Shown here: in pieces, positions 16,892 through 27,634 of the stretch
How the letters are laid out: every line of letters starts with the position of its first letter
Numbering within the stretch: position 1 is the first letter of the stretch
Assembly: GCA_018242425.1 (NCBI GenBank)
Contig: JAFEBX010000011.1
Coordinates: 310,001-374,000, forward strand
Direction of reading: 5' to 3'
DNA: 64,000 nucleotides
Source of the DNA: Pseudomonadota bacterium
GTDB lineage: Bacteria > Pseudomonadota > Gammaproteobacteria > Xanthomonadales > Xanthomonadaceae
Made by a program: the position numbers and the translations under genes
The notes under the pieces: model-generated
What the model saw: the letters and a program-made list of their open reading frames with translations, nothing else
What the model was told of the DNA's origin: nothing
The model's database searches: none

Positions 16892-18562
16892 TCAGAACGA
16901 TTTCGAAGTCCGCATTTCCGCGATCCGCGATGGCGCCGCAAAGCTGTCGCTGCGCGCCTCGCGCCAGAACAGTCGGAACACCTGGTGGTTCGGTTCGCGC
17001 GCTTCGAGCAGCTCACCGGGATGGAGCCTGGGATACAGCTGAGACAGCGCACGGATCTCGATCGGGCTGACCCGGCGCAGGATGTGTTCCGGACCGAGCT
17101 CGCGGGGATGGGTCAGGCCGGCGGCGCACAGCATGTCGCGCAGCGCCTTCAGGGTATTGCCGTGGAAGTTGGCGACGCGCTGCGCCTTGTCCTCGACATC
17201 GAGCGTTTCCCAGCGACTCGGGTCCTGGGTGGCGACGCCAGTCGGGCATTTGTCGTTGTGGCAGCTGCGAGACTGGATGCAGCCCAGCGAGAACATGAAG
17301 GCACGCGCCGCGTTGCACCAGTCCGCACCCAGCGCCATGGTGTGGGCGAGGCCGAAACCGCTGGTGATCTTGCCCGCCGCGCCGATGCGGATGCGATCAC
17401 GCAGGCCAAGGCCGATCAGCGTGTTGTCGACCAGCATCAACCCTTCGTGCATCGGCACGCCGACATGATTGACGAATTCCGATGGTGCCGCGCCGGTACC
17501 GCCTTCCGCGCCATCGACCACGATGAAATCCGGCAGCAATCCGGTTTCATGGATGGCCTTGGCGATCGCGAACCATTCCCAGGGATGGCCGATCGCCAAC
17601 TTGAAACCCGCCGGCTTGCCGCCCGACAACTCGCGCATGCGGGCGACGAATTGCAGCAACTCGATCGGCGTCGAGAACACGGCATGGCGTGCCGGCGACA
17701 CGCAGTCCTGGCCCATCGGCACGCCGCGCGTCGCCGCGATTTCGGCCGACACCTTGGCCGCCGGCAGCACGCCGCCGTGGCCGGGCTTGGCGCCCTGCGA
17801 CAATTTCAGCTCGACCATCTTCACCTGCGGGTCGCGCGCATTGGTCGCGAACTTGTCGGCGTTGAAACTGCCGTCGTCGTTGCGACAACCGAAATAACCG
17901 GAACCGATCTCCCACACCAGGTCGCCGCCGAATTCGCGGTGATAGGGGGAAATCGAGCCTTCGCCGGTATCGTGGCTGAAGCCACCGAGCCTTGCGCCCT
18001 TGTTGAGCGCGCGGATCGCGTTGGCCGACAGCGCGCCGAAGCTCATCGCCGAAATATTGAAGACGCTGGCGTCATAGGGCTGCGCGGTGCCCGCACCGAT
18101 GGTGATCCGGTAATTCTCGTCGTGGTGCGGTGTCGGCGCGATCGAATGGTTGATCCATTCGTACTGGTCGCCATAGACATCGAGTTCGGTGCCGAACGGC
18201 ACCACGTCGCTGAGATCCTTCGCGCGTTCGTAGACCAGCGTGCGCTGTTCGCGCGAGAACGGCACCTCGACGATGTCGGACTCGACGAAATACTGGCGGA
18301 TCTCCGGCCCGAACGATTCCAGCACGAAGCGGATGTGGGCGAAGATCGGGTAATTGCGCCGCAACGTGCTCTTCGTCTGCATCAGGTCGGCGGTACCGAG
18401 CCCAGCCAGTGCGCCGAACACGATCACCCCGGCCAGCCAGCCCTGGCGATGCCCCCAGAGCAGCAACAGCAGCGAGACCAGCAATCCGGCCAGTGCCAGC
18501 ACATAGCCGAGGTAACGCGCCTGCTCGCTCTTGAAGACGATCATGGGCGAGAAGAGTAGCAT
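16892..18562 (-). CDS. FMN-binding glutamate synthase family protein
   Basis: A 556-residue protein with two N-terminal membrane helices (about residues 15-55) and a glutamate-synthase-type FMN/iron-sulfur TIM barrel. Motifs include SAMSFGALS, GGFSHDTGEGSIS, KPGHGG and the cluster-binding CHNDKCPTGVATQD. It lacks the glutaminase and FAD/NADPH domains, so it is not a normal glutamate synthase; the physiological reaction of this membrane-linked group is unknown. The ATG at 18562 has a weak AGG ribosome site and lies only 9 bases from tRNA-Leu; ATG 18544 is an alternative. Confidence 0.88.
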   Translation of the reverse strand: MLLFSPMIVFKSEQARYLGYVLALAGLLVSLLLLLWGHRQGWLAGVIVFGALAGLGTADLMQTKSTLRRNYPIFAHIRFVLESFGPEIRQYFVESDIVEVPFSREQRTLVYERAKDLSDVVPFGTELDVYGDQYEWINHSIAPTPHHDENYRITIGAGTAQPYDASVFNISAMSFGALSANAIRALNKGARLGGFSHDTGEGSISPYHREFGGDLVWEIGSGYFGCRNDDGSFNADKFATNARDPQVKMVELKLSQGAKPGHGGVLPAAKVSAEIAATRGVPMGQDCVSPARHAVFSTPIELLQFVARMRELSGGKPAGFKLAIGHPWEWFAIAKAIHETGLLPDFIVVDGAEGGTGAAPSEFVNHVGVPMHEGLMLVDNTLIGLGLRDRIRIGAAGKITSGFGLAHTMALGADWCNAARAFMFSLGCIQSRSCHNDKCPTGVATQDPSRWETLDVEDKAQRVANFHGNTLKALRDMLCAAGLTHPRELGPEHILRRVSPIEIRALSQLYPRLHPGELLEAREPNHQVFRLFWREARSDSFAAPSRIAEMRTSKSF

Positions 18563-18571
18563 TTGCAGCCT

Positions 18572-18658
18572 GCCCGGATGGCGAAACTGGTAGACGCAAG
18601 GGACTTAAAATCCCTCGATGGCGACATCATGTGGGTTCGATCCCCACTCCGGGCACCA
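18572..18658 (+). tRNA. tRNA-Leu(UAA)
   Basis: A complete 87-base class II tRNA with encoded CCA. The acceptor arms GCCCGGA (18572-18578) and TCCGGGC (18648-18654) pair, the anticodon loop reads CTTAAAA giving UAA, there is a long variable arm, and the T-loop is GGTTCGATCC. It is divergent from the glutamate-synthase-like gene. In E. coli the equivalent leuZ gene sits in the glyW-cysT-leuZ operon after pgsA, and this tRNA lies close to the same genes but on the opposite strand. Confidence 0.96.
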
Positions 18659-18738
18659 CGATCACAACTCGCACATGCAGCTCCCAAGCGCGCTGCGGCG
18701 CGTTCAACCCGACCGCATCCAGACCATGATCGCGGCGC

Positions 18739-18764
18739 GGTTCGATCCCCACTCCGGGCACCAC
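18739..18764 (+). repeat. Duplicated 3' tail of tRNA-Leu (att-like scar)
   Basis: These 26 bases are identical to the last 25 bases of tRNA-Leu plus one downstream base (18634-18659), repeated 105 bases further on in the same orientation. They cover the T-loop, the 3' acceptor arm and CCA. A direct repeat of a tRNA 3' end is the usual product of site-specific integration. The short spacer here could be what remains of an element, or a small local duplication. The last base touches the stop codon of the next gene. Confidence 0.8.
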
Positions 18765-19582
18765 TAGGACGGCAGTACGCCTGCGCGGATATTCGCGTGC
18801 AATGCCGGATCGATCAGCTTCGGCGCCGCCAGCGTGGCATCACGCTTGAGCCGCATCTCCACGAATGCATCTTCGGACGCGCCGCCACCCACGTGGATGT
18901 TGTGTTGTTCCTGGTCGGCGATCGAGGTCAGCGCACGTGCTTCGCGTCCCTGCGGATAGTCGTGGCACAGGAAGATGCGGGTATCGGCCGGCAAATCGAA
19001 CAGGCGATGGATCGAACGGTACAGCTTGTGGGCATCGCCGCCGGGAAAGTCGACGCGCGCGGTGCCGGTCTCCGGCGCGAACATCGTGTCGCCGATGAAG
19101 GCGGCATCGCCGATCACATAAGTCAGGCTGTCGTCGGTATGTCCCGGCGTCGCCATCACCCTTGCCGTGAGCTGGCCGATGTTGAAGCCGTCGCCATCAT
19201 TGAACAAGTGGTCGAACTGGCTGCCATCGACCGCGAAATCGTCTTCCAGTCCGAACAGCACCTTGAAGCGTTCCTGCACCTTGGTGATGCCGCGACCTAT
19301 CGCGACGGGCGCGCCGGTTTCGCGCTTCAACCACGCGGCGGCAGTGAGATGGTCGGCATGGGCATGGGTCTCGAGGATCCAGTCGACATGCAGGCCGTGC
19401 GCATGCACGAAATCGAGCACGCGTTGCGCGGAGGTCGTTGAAGTGCGTGTCGTCGCCGGGTCGTAATCGAGCACGGGATCGATGATCGCGGCCCGTCCGC
19501 CCTCGCCATCGAAGACGACATGGGTGAAGGTGGAAGTCGCCGGGTCGTGGAAACTCTCGACGTGTGCGATCTGCGCGTCCAT
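18764..19582 (-). CDS. Metallo-beta-lactamase fold hydrolase, persulfide-dioxygenase-like
   Basis: A 272-residue MBL-fold protein with the THAHADH metal motif at residues 72-78, a second His in PGHTDDSL and further metal residues in FIGDTMF and LCHDYP. The overall pattern, with a long gap between the first strand and the HxHxDH motif and the CHDYPQG stretch, resembles the ETHE1/Blh persulfide dioxygenase or glyoxalase II-like group. Sulfide-detoxifying function is inferred. Its 3' end is bounded by the duplicated tRNA tail. Confidence 0.85.
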   Translation of the reverse strand: MDAQIAHVESFHDPATSTFTHVVFDGEGGRAAIIDPVLDYDPATTRTSTTSAQRVLDFVHAHGLHVDWILETHAHADHLTAAAWLKRETGAPVAIGRGITKVQERFKVLFGLEDDFAVDGSQFDHLFNDGDGFNIGQLTARVMATPGHTDDSLTYVIGDAAFIGDTMFAPETGTARVDFPGGDAHKLYRSIHRLFDLPADTRIFLCHDYPQGREARALTSIADQEQHNIHVGGGASEDAFVEMRLKRDATLAAPKLIDPALHANIRAGVLPS

Positions 19583-19595
19583 GGCGCTACTTTAC

Positions 19596-19623
19596 AAAGA
19601 AAAATCCCGGCTTGCGCCGGGAT
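19596..19623 (-). terminator. Terminator after tRNA-Cys
   Basis: On the minus strand the arms ATCCCGGC and GCCGGGAT enclose a 4-base loop and are followed by TTTTTCTTT. It ends the pgsA-tRNA-Gly-tRNA-Cys transcript just before the hydrolase gene start. Confidence 0.85.
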
Positions 19624-19631
19624 CGTCTTGA

Positions 19632-19705
19632 TGGAGGCCGAGGTCGGAATTGAACCGGCGTACGCGGATTTGCAGTCCGCTGCATAACCACTCTGCCACC
19701 CGGCC
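19632..19705 (-). tRNA. tRNA-Cys(GCA)
   Basis: A 74-base tRNA with encoded CCA. The acceptor arm GGCCGGG pairs with CTCGGCC (one G-U pair), and the anticodon loop ACTGCAAAT contains GCA. It follows tRNA-Gly on the same strand, the order seen after pgsA in E. coli (glyW-cysT). Confidence 0.96.
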
Positions 19706-19729
19706 ATCAAAAACTATTGTCCTACAAAA

Positions 19730-19755
19730 CAAAGCCCCGGCGTACCGGGGCTTTG
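19730..19755 (-). terminator. Hairpin between tRNA-Gly and tRNA-Cys
   Basis: An 11-bp perfect stem with a CGTA loop is followed on the minus strand by GTTTTG. It could be a partial terminator or an RNA-processing signal between the two tRNAs. Confidence 0.7.
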
Positions 19756-19761
19756 CAAAAC

Positions 19762-20472
<711 letters not shown>

Positions 20473-20484
20473 GCCCCGCACATG

Positions 20485-22329
20485 CTACGCGAGTCCGTGC
20501 AGCGCCGCGTATATCCTTTCGGCCAATGGTGCATTGACGCCCTCGACCCGCGCGATGTCGGCGGCACTGGCGGCCTTCAATCCGACCATGCCGCCGAAGT
20601 GCTTGAGCAGGCTGGCGCGGCGGCGCGGCCCGATTCCCGGGATATCCTCGAGCTTGCTGGTGGTGCGCGCCTTCTGGCGGCGCCCGCGGTGGCCGGTGAT
20701 GGCGAAACGATGTGCCTCGTCGCGCACCTGCTGGATCAGCTGCAGGCCCGGCGACTGCTTGCCCGGGTGCAGCTCGCGACCATCCGGGAACACCAGGGTT
20801 TCGTCGCCGGCGATGCGTTCCGGACCCTTGGCGACGCCGATCATCGCCACGCCTTCGACATTGAGTTCGTTCAGCACCGCCCGCGCCTGCGCCAGCTGGC
20901 CGACGCCACCGTCGATCAGCAGCAGGTCGGGGATCGGATTGGCCGGGGTCTCGCCCTCGGCGATGCTCTCCATCGCGCGCTTGAAGCGCCGCGTCAGCAC
21001 CTGGTGCATGGCGGCATAGTCATCACCCGGCGTGATGCCGGTGATGTTGAAACGCCGGTACTGGCCGCGCACCGGGCCGTTCTCGTCGAACACCACGCAG
21101 GAAGCGACGGTCGCCTCGCCCATGGTGTGGCTGATGTCATAGCACTCGATGCGGTGCGGCGGCGCCTCCAGCCCGAGCAGCACGCACAACGAATCCAGCC
21201 GGGCCTTCTGCGCCGCGTTGCTGGCGAGTTCCGACGCCAGCGCGACGTCGGCGTTGCGGCGGACGAAATCGACCTGCGCCGCGCGTTCGCCACGGAAACT
21301 CGCGCGCAGGCGCACCTTGTGCAATGAGGCTTCGTTGAGCGCTTCCTCGATCAGCCCGCGTTCGGGAATGTCCTGGTCGAGCCAGATTTCGCGCGGGGGC
21401 GGATGGTCGCCGTAATACTGCGAAACGAAGGCAGCCAGCACTTCGGCAGCGGAATCCTCGCCGTTGAGCCTGGGGAAGAACGACCGGGTGCCGAGGTTGC
21501 GGCCATCGCGCCACGACAGCAGCATCACGCAGGCGTGGCCATTGCGCAGCACGCAGGCGAGGACGTCGGTGTCGTTGCCGTCGTTGCCCAGCGAATGGTG
21601 CGTCTGCAGTTTGCGGACGCTGGTGAGGACATCGCGCAGGCGCGCGGCCTCCTCGAAATCGAGGCGCTCGCTGGCGGCTTCCATTTCGGCAGTGAGTTCG
21701 CGCCCGAGTTCCTCGCTGCGGCCGGACAGGAACAGCTCGGCGCGATGGGCGTCATGCGCATAGGCACCGGCATCGATGAGGCCGACGCAGGGCGCGGTGC
21801 AGCGACCGATCTGGTATTGCAGGCAGGGCCGCGTGCGGTTGCGGAATACGCTGTCCTCGCAATTGCGCAGCTTGAACAGGCGGTGCATGAAGTTGAGGGT
21901 TTCACGCACCGAATAGGCGCTGGGGTACGGCCCGAAATACTTGCCGGGAATCGCGCGCGGGCCGCGATGCAGCGCGATGCGCGGGAATTCCTCCTGCGTC
22001 AGCAGCACGTAGGGATAGCTCTTGTCGTCGCGCAACATCACGTTGTAGCGCGGCTTGAGCGTCTTGATCAGCTGGTTCTCGAGGATCAGCGCTTCGGCCG
22101 GCGTGCGCGTGACGGTGACTTCGATCCGTGCGATCTGGCCAACCATGGTCGCGATGCGGATGGTCAGCGCCTTGTTGAAATAGCTGGCGACGCGCTTGTT
22201 GAGCGAGGCCGCCTTGCCGACGTAAAGCAGCGTGTCGTCGGCCGCGTACATGCGATAGACGCCTGGCGCGCTGGTCAGGTCGCGGACGAAGGCCTTGCCA
22301 TCGAAGGGAGCGTGTTCTGCGCTGGTCAC
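20485..22329 (-). CDS. uvrC: UvrABC excinuclease subunit C
   Basis: A 614-residue nucleotide-excision-repair nuclease. Domains in order: GIY-YIG (PGVYRMY to KRVASYF, about residues 22-55) for the 3' incision, a Cys cluster (CLQYQIGRCTAPC), the UvrB-interacting UVR motif near 210-240, an RNase H-like domain for the 5' incision (ECYDISHTMG, LLIDGGVGQL), and two helix-hairpin-helix motifs at the end. The GTG at 22329 gives an N-terminus like E. coli UvrC; ATG 22356 would add nine residues and overlap the previous gene. Confidence 0.95.
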   Translation of the reverse strand: MTSAEHAPFDGKAFVRDLTSAPGVYRMYAADDTLLYVGKAASLNKRVASYFNKALTIRIATMVGQIARIEVTVTRTPAEALILENQLIKTLKPRYNVMLRDDKSYPYVLLTQEEFPRIALHRGPRAIPGKYFGPYPSAYSVRETLNFMHRLFKLRNCEDSVFRNRTRPCLQYQIGRCTAPCVGLIDAGAYAHDAHRAELFLSGRSEELGRELTAEMEAASERLDFEEAARLRDVLTSVRKLQTHHSLGNDGNDTDVLACVLRNGHACVMLLSWRDGRNLGTRSFFPRLNGEDSAAEVLAAFVSQYYGDHPPPREIWLDQDIPERGLIEEALNEASLHKVRLRASFRGERAAQVDFVRRNADVALASELASNAAQKARLDSLCVLLGLEAPPHRIECYDISHTMGEATVASCVVFDENGPVRGQYRRFNITGITPGDDYAAMHQVLTRRFKRAMESIAEGETPANPIPDLLLIDGGVGQLAQARAVLNELNVEGVAMIGVAKGPERIAGDETLVFPDGRELHPGKQSPGLQLIQQVRDEAHRFAITGHRGRRQKARTTSKLEDIPGIGPRRRASLLKHFGGMVGLKAASAADIARVEGVNAPLAERIYAALHGLA

Positions 22330-22336
22330 GACGCCA

Positions 22337-22825
22337 TTATGCGGCGGGGACGGCATCCGCCTGCCGGGCGGCGCGCAGGCGCTCCAGCAGCAACGGACCG
22401 GCCTGCTCCACTCGCGCCCAGCATGTGCGGAAATCGTCGAAATCGCCGTACCAGGGATCGGCGAGATCGAACGGCACCAGGTCGAGCCATTCCATCACCC
22501 GATGCATGCGCGCGTGGTGGCGCGGGCCGGCCTTGCGCAACCCGGCCGACAACGTCGAGGCATCGGCGAACAGCAGCAGGTCGAAGCGGTCGAAATCGAC
22601 GTCGCCGATCTGGCGCGCGCGCAGGTCCGAGAGATCGATGCCATGCTCGCCGGCGATGCGAATGGCACGCGGGTCCGGCGCTTCGCCGACATGCGTGCGC
22701 TCGAACCCGGCGGAATCGACCTGCAACCATGACAACGACGGATCGGCGGCGATTTGCGCGCGCACCCAGCCATCCAGCATCGGCGAACGACAGATGTTGC
22801 CGAGACAGACGAACAGGACCTTCAT
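22337..22825 (-). CDS. Low-molecular-weight protein-tyrosine phosphatase
   Basis: A 162-residue cytoplasmic phosphatase. The catalytic P-loop C-x5-R is CLGNICRS with nucleophile C7 and R13, and the general acid Asp is in the [10 protein letters not shown] segment. The start overlaps the kdsB stop by 4 bases, so it is co-translated with LPS genes. In other bacteria such enzymes act on tyrosine kinases controlling polysaccharide export; none is encoded here. Confidence 0.93.
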   Translation of the reverse strand: MKVLFVCLGNICRSPMLDGWVRAQIAADPSLSWLQVDSAGFERTHVGEAPDPRAIRIAGEHGIDLSDLRARQIGDVDFDRFDLLLFADASTLSAGLRKAGPRHHARMHRVMEWLDLVPFDLADPWYGDFDDFRTCWARVEQAGPLLLERLRAARQADAVPAA

Positions 22826-23622
22826 GCCCCGCCCTGCGCCAGTCGCGCTTCGGCGCGCGCGAGGTCTTCCGGCGTATCGACGCCCGGCGGGAACGTCTCC
22901 GGCGCGAGCGCTGCGGCGATGCGGAACCCCGCCTCCAGCACGCGCAACTGTTCGAGTGATTCCAGCTGTTCCAGCCTGCCCTGCGGCATCGCCGCGAAAC
23001 GCTGGAGGAAGCCGACGCGATAGGCATAGATGCCGATGTGGCGCAGGCACTGCCCGGGCATCAGCACGCGCCCGCCCTCGACAAGAGCGGATTGCGCGAA
23101 GGCATCGCGATGCCAGGGAATCGGCGCGCGACTGAAATACATGACGTCGCGCCACTGCGCATCGCCGATCGGATCGCGCCAGACCAGCTTGACGGTATTG
23201 GGATCGAACAACTGCTCGGCATCGTCGACTTCGGTCGCCAGCGTCGCCATCTCGGCGCCACTGTCGGCCAGCGTCCGGGCAACTGCACGAATGCCCGATG
23301 CCGGCGCGAATGGTTCATCGCCCTGCAGGTTCACCACCAGGGTGTCGTCGCTCCAGCCGGCAAGTCGCGCGCATTCGGCGAGGCGGTCGGTACCCGAAGC
23401 GTGATCGCTGCGGGTGAGCACGCCACGCACGGCGATGCCGTCGAGCGCGGCAAGGATGCTGGCGTCATCCGCGGCCACCACCACGTCATCCGCGCCGGCG
23501 GCGAGCGCGCGCCGGGCGACATGGCGAACCAGCGGTTCGCCACCGAGCAGCCGCAGCGGTTTGCCCGGCAAGCGGCTGGCCGACAGGCGCGCGGGAATGG
23601 CAACGACGAACGACGGGCTCAT
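22822..23622 (-). CDS. kdsB: 3-deoxy-manno-octulosonate cytidylyltransferase
   Basis: A 266-residue enzyme that activates Kdo as CMP-Kdo for lipid A inner core synthesis. The N-terminal nucleotide-binding signature [14 protein letters not shown] is clear, followed by NLQGDEPF and the metal-binding [12 protein letters not shown] end. It overlaps lpxK by 4 bases and the phosphatase by 4 bases. Confidence 0.95.
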   Translation of the reverse strand: MSPSFVVAIPARLSASRLPGKPLRLLGGEPLVRHVARRALAAGADDVVVAADDASILAALDGIAVRGVLTRSDHASGTDRLAECARLAGWSDDTLVVNLQGDEPFAPASGIRAVARTLADSGAEMATLATEVDDAEQLFDPNTVKLVWRDPIGDAQWRDVMYFSRAPIPWHRDAFAQSALVEGGRVLMPGQCLRHIGIYAYRVGFLQRFAAMPQGRLEQLESLEQLRVLEAGFRIAAALAPETFPPGVDTPEDLARAEARLAQGGA

Positions 23623-24634
23623 GTCGACTCCAGCAGGTTCAGTTGGCGTAGTTGCTGGACCCGATCTTCCAGTCCGATCCAGAATGCCGCCGGCAATTCG
23701 GCATCGACCGGCACGCTGTACCAGTGTTCGCCGGCGAAGACGCTGCATTTCACCGCGTCCTTTTCGGTCATCAACACCGGCAACGGGCTGGAGAAATCGA
23801 AATCTTCCGGTGTGTAGGCGTGATGGTCGGGGAACGCATGCGGCACCACCGCGATACCGTGCTGGCGCAAGGTGTCGAAGAAGCGCTCGGGATGGCCGAT
23901 CCCGGCAACCGCATGCACGCGCTGGCCGGCGAATTCGGCGAGACTGCGCACGCGCGGACCGCGCAGCGAGACAGCGCGTTGAGCGGCCAAGTGCATCGGC
24001 CACACGCCGAAATCGTTCTCGCTGCCCGCGGCGGTATCGCTACCGAGATTGCGCACGCGGAAATCGCAGAGTTCGGCACGCTCGACCGGTTCGCGCAGCG
24101 GGCCGGCCGGGATCATCCGCCCGTTGCCGTAACCGCGCATGCCGTCGATCACTTCGATCTCGATATCGCGCGCCAATGCGTAATGCTGCAGGCCGTCGTC
24201 GCAGACCACGATGTCGCAGCCGCGATCGCGCAGCGCCGTGGCGGCATCGACGCGGTGGACATCGACGCGCACCGGCACTTTCGTGCGACGCGCGATCACC
24301 ACCGGCTCGTCGCCGGCAATTACCGGATCATCGCTACCCTCGACCCAACGCGCCTGCCGCGCATCGGCACGACCATAGCCGCGACTGGCGACACCGGGAT
24401 GCCAGCCCCATTCGCGCAGGCGTTCGACCACTGCAATCGTCAACGGCGTCTTGCCGGCGCCACCGGCGATCAGATTGCCGATCACCAGCACCGGAATGCC
24501 GACCGGCTTCGCGCGCCGTTGTTGCACGCGGCGGCGACGCGACGACGCGCTGCGATACAGCGATTCGAGCGGGCCCGTCCACACTGGCGCCGCTTCATCG
24601 CCGAACCACCATGACGGTGGCCGGCGTTCGCGAC

Positions 24635-24638
<4 letters not shown>
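23619..24638 (-). CDS. lpxK: Tetraacyldisaccharide 4'-kinase
   Basis: A 339-residue membrane-associated kinase that phosphorylates the lipid A precursor at the 4' position. The Walker A segment [14 protein letters not shown] is near residue 52, and DDGLQHYAL is the conserved DDGxQ motif. It overlaps msbA and kdsB by 4 bases each, a tightly coupled lipid A operon. Confidence 0.95.
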
Positions 24639-26376
<1,738 letters not shown>

Positions 26377-26380
<4 letters not shown>

Positions 26381-26811
26381 TTCGGCGCACCTTCCTTCTG
26401 CTGCGGCGCGGTGGCGATCATCACCTGGCGGAAGCCGAGCTGGCCCAGCGCCTCGTACGCGGTCACGACGGCCTGGTGCGGCGTGCGTGCATCGGCGCGC
26501 AGCAACACGGGCTTGCTGCGATCGCTTCCGGCGACTTCGGCGATGGTGCGCTTCAGGGTTTCGACGTCGTTGCGCAGCGATTCGCGGTCTTCGACGAAAT
26601 AACGACCGTCGGCGTTCACCAGCACGCTCAGCGGCTTGTCCTTCTGCGGCGGCGCCTCGCCTTCGGCGCGGGGCAGTTGCAGGCGCAGCACGTTGCGCGA
26701 AGCGAACGTGGTGGTGATCACGAAGAAGATGATCAGGCAGAGGATGACGTCGATCAACGGAATCAGGTTGATCTCCGACATGTCGTCCTGCTCGCGGTCG
26801 CGGATGCGCAT
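26377..26811 (-). CDS. exbD: ExbD/TolR-type biopolymer transport protein
   Basis: A 144-residue protein with one N-terminal membrane helix (about residues 17-36) containing the functional Asp in NLIPLIDVILCLIIFF, and a periplasmic domain. With ExbB it forms a proton-driven motor. No TonB is encoded nearby. The placement before msbA is characteristic of Xanthomonadales. The gene is 1 base after exbB. Confidence 0.93.
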
Positions 26812-26812
26812 G

Positions 26813-27448
26813 TCAGCCGTGCGCGCTCATCTTGGCGGCGAGGTCGCGGCGATCGTCGAGGACGTCGTCGAGCAGCATCACTTCATGCTCGAAGTCGATG
26901 ATGTAGGTGGCGATGCGGTGCTTCAGCCAGCGATGGGCGATCAGCGCCGGGATCGCGACGATCATGCCGGTCGCCGTGCACACCAGCGCCTTGCCGATGC
27001 CGCCGGCGAGCTGGTTCACGTCGCCGAGGCCGTGGTCGAGGATGCCGAGGAACATCTGGATCATGCCGACCACGGTGCCGAACAGACCCAGCAGCGGACC
27101 GATGGCGGCGATCGTGCCGAGTGCGTTGAGGAAGCGCTCCATCCGGAACACCTGGTGGCGGCCGACGTCCTCGACGCGCTCGCGGCGCTGGTCCGGCGTG
27201 CGGTCGCGGACATCAAGTGCGGCGGCCAGCACCTGCCCCAGCGGCGAGGTGTCGCGCAGGGAGTCGATGTGCTTGGGATCGAGGCCGCCGCGGGCGGCCC
27301 AGTTGCGGACCTCGTCGCCGAGGCCGGGCGGCAGGATCGTGGCGCGACGCAGGCTCCAGAGCCGTTCGACGATGATCGAGAACGCTGCCAGCGACAGCAG
27401 CAGGAGGGGAATCATCGGCCAGCCGCCGGCCTTCACCAGTTCAAGCAC
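26813..27448 (-). CDS. exbB: ExbB/TolQ/MotA-type proton channel protein
   Basis: A 211-residue protein with three membrane helices and the conserved pore segment GPLLGLFGTVVGMIQMF. The start is taken as GTG 27448, giving the normal N-terminus VLELVKAGGWPMIPLLL; longer frames add a low-complexity leader from the repeat upstream. It pairs with ExbD. The spacer to comEC is occupied by a palindromic repeat, so the operon promoter lies in or beside that repeat. Confidence 0.92.
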   Translation of the reverse strand: MLELVKAGGWPMIPLLLLSLAAFSIIVERLWSLRRATILPPGLGDEVRNWAARGGLDPKHIDSLRDTSPLGQVLAAALDVRDRTPDQRRERVEDVGRHQVFRMERFLNALGTIAAIGPLLGLFGTVVGMIQMFLGILDHGLGDVNQLAGGIGKALVCTATGMIVAIPALIAHRWLKHRIATYIIDFEHEVMLLDDVLDDRRDLAAKMSAHG

Positions 27449-27490
27449 TCTGCAATCCGGGACTTGGGGGAGTGGCCGATAGGATAGCCC

Positions 27491-27634
27491 GGAACCTGCC
27501 CACGCTCCTGCTGCGCTCGCCCTGCGGCCCGCGTGCGGTGCTCGCAATGCTCACGTATCAGCACATACGCTGCGCTTGCTCCGCTCCGCCACGAACCGCA
27601 GGCCTTCGCTCGCGACGGAGCGTGAACAGGTTCT
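27491..27634. repeat. 144-bp imperfect palindromic repeat (MITE/REP-like)
   Basis: The ends are inverted: 18 bases at 27491-27508 match 27617-27634 in reverse complement at 15 of 18 positions. In the centre, CGTAT and ATACG flank CAGCAC. The whole stretch can fold back on itself. It fills most of the exbB-comEC spacer and its right end abuts the comEC TAG. No transposase is present. It could act as a terminator for comEC. Confidence 0.65.
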
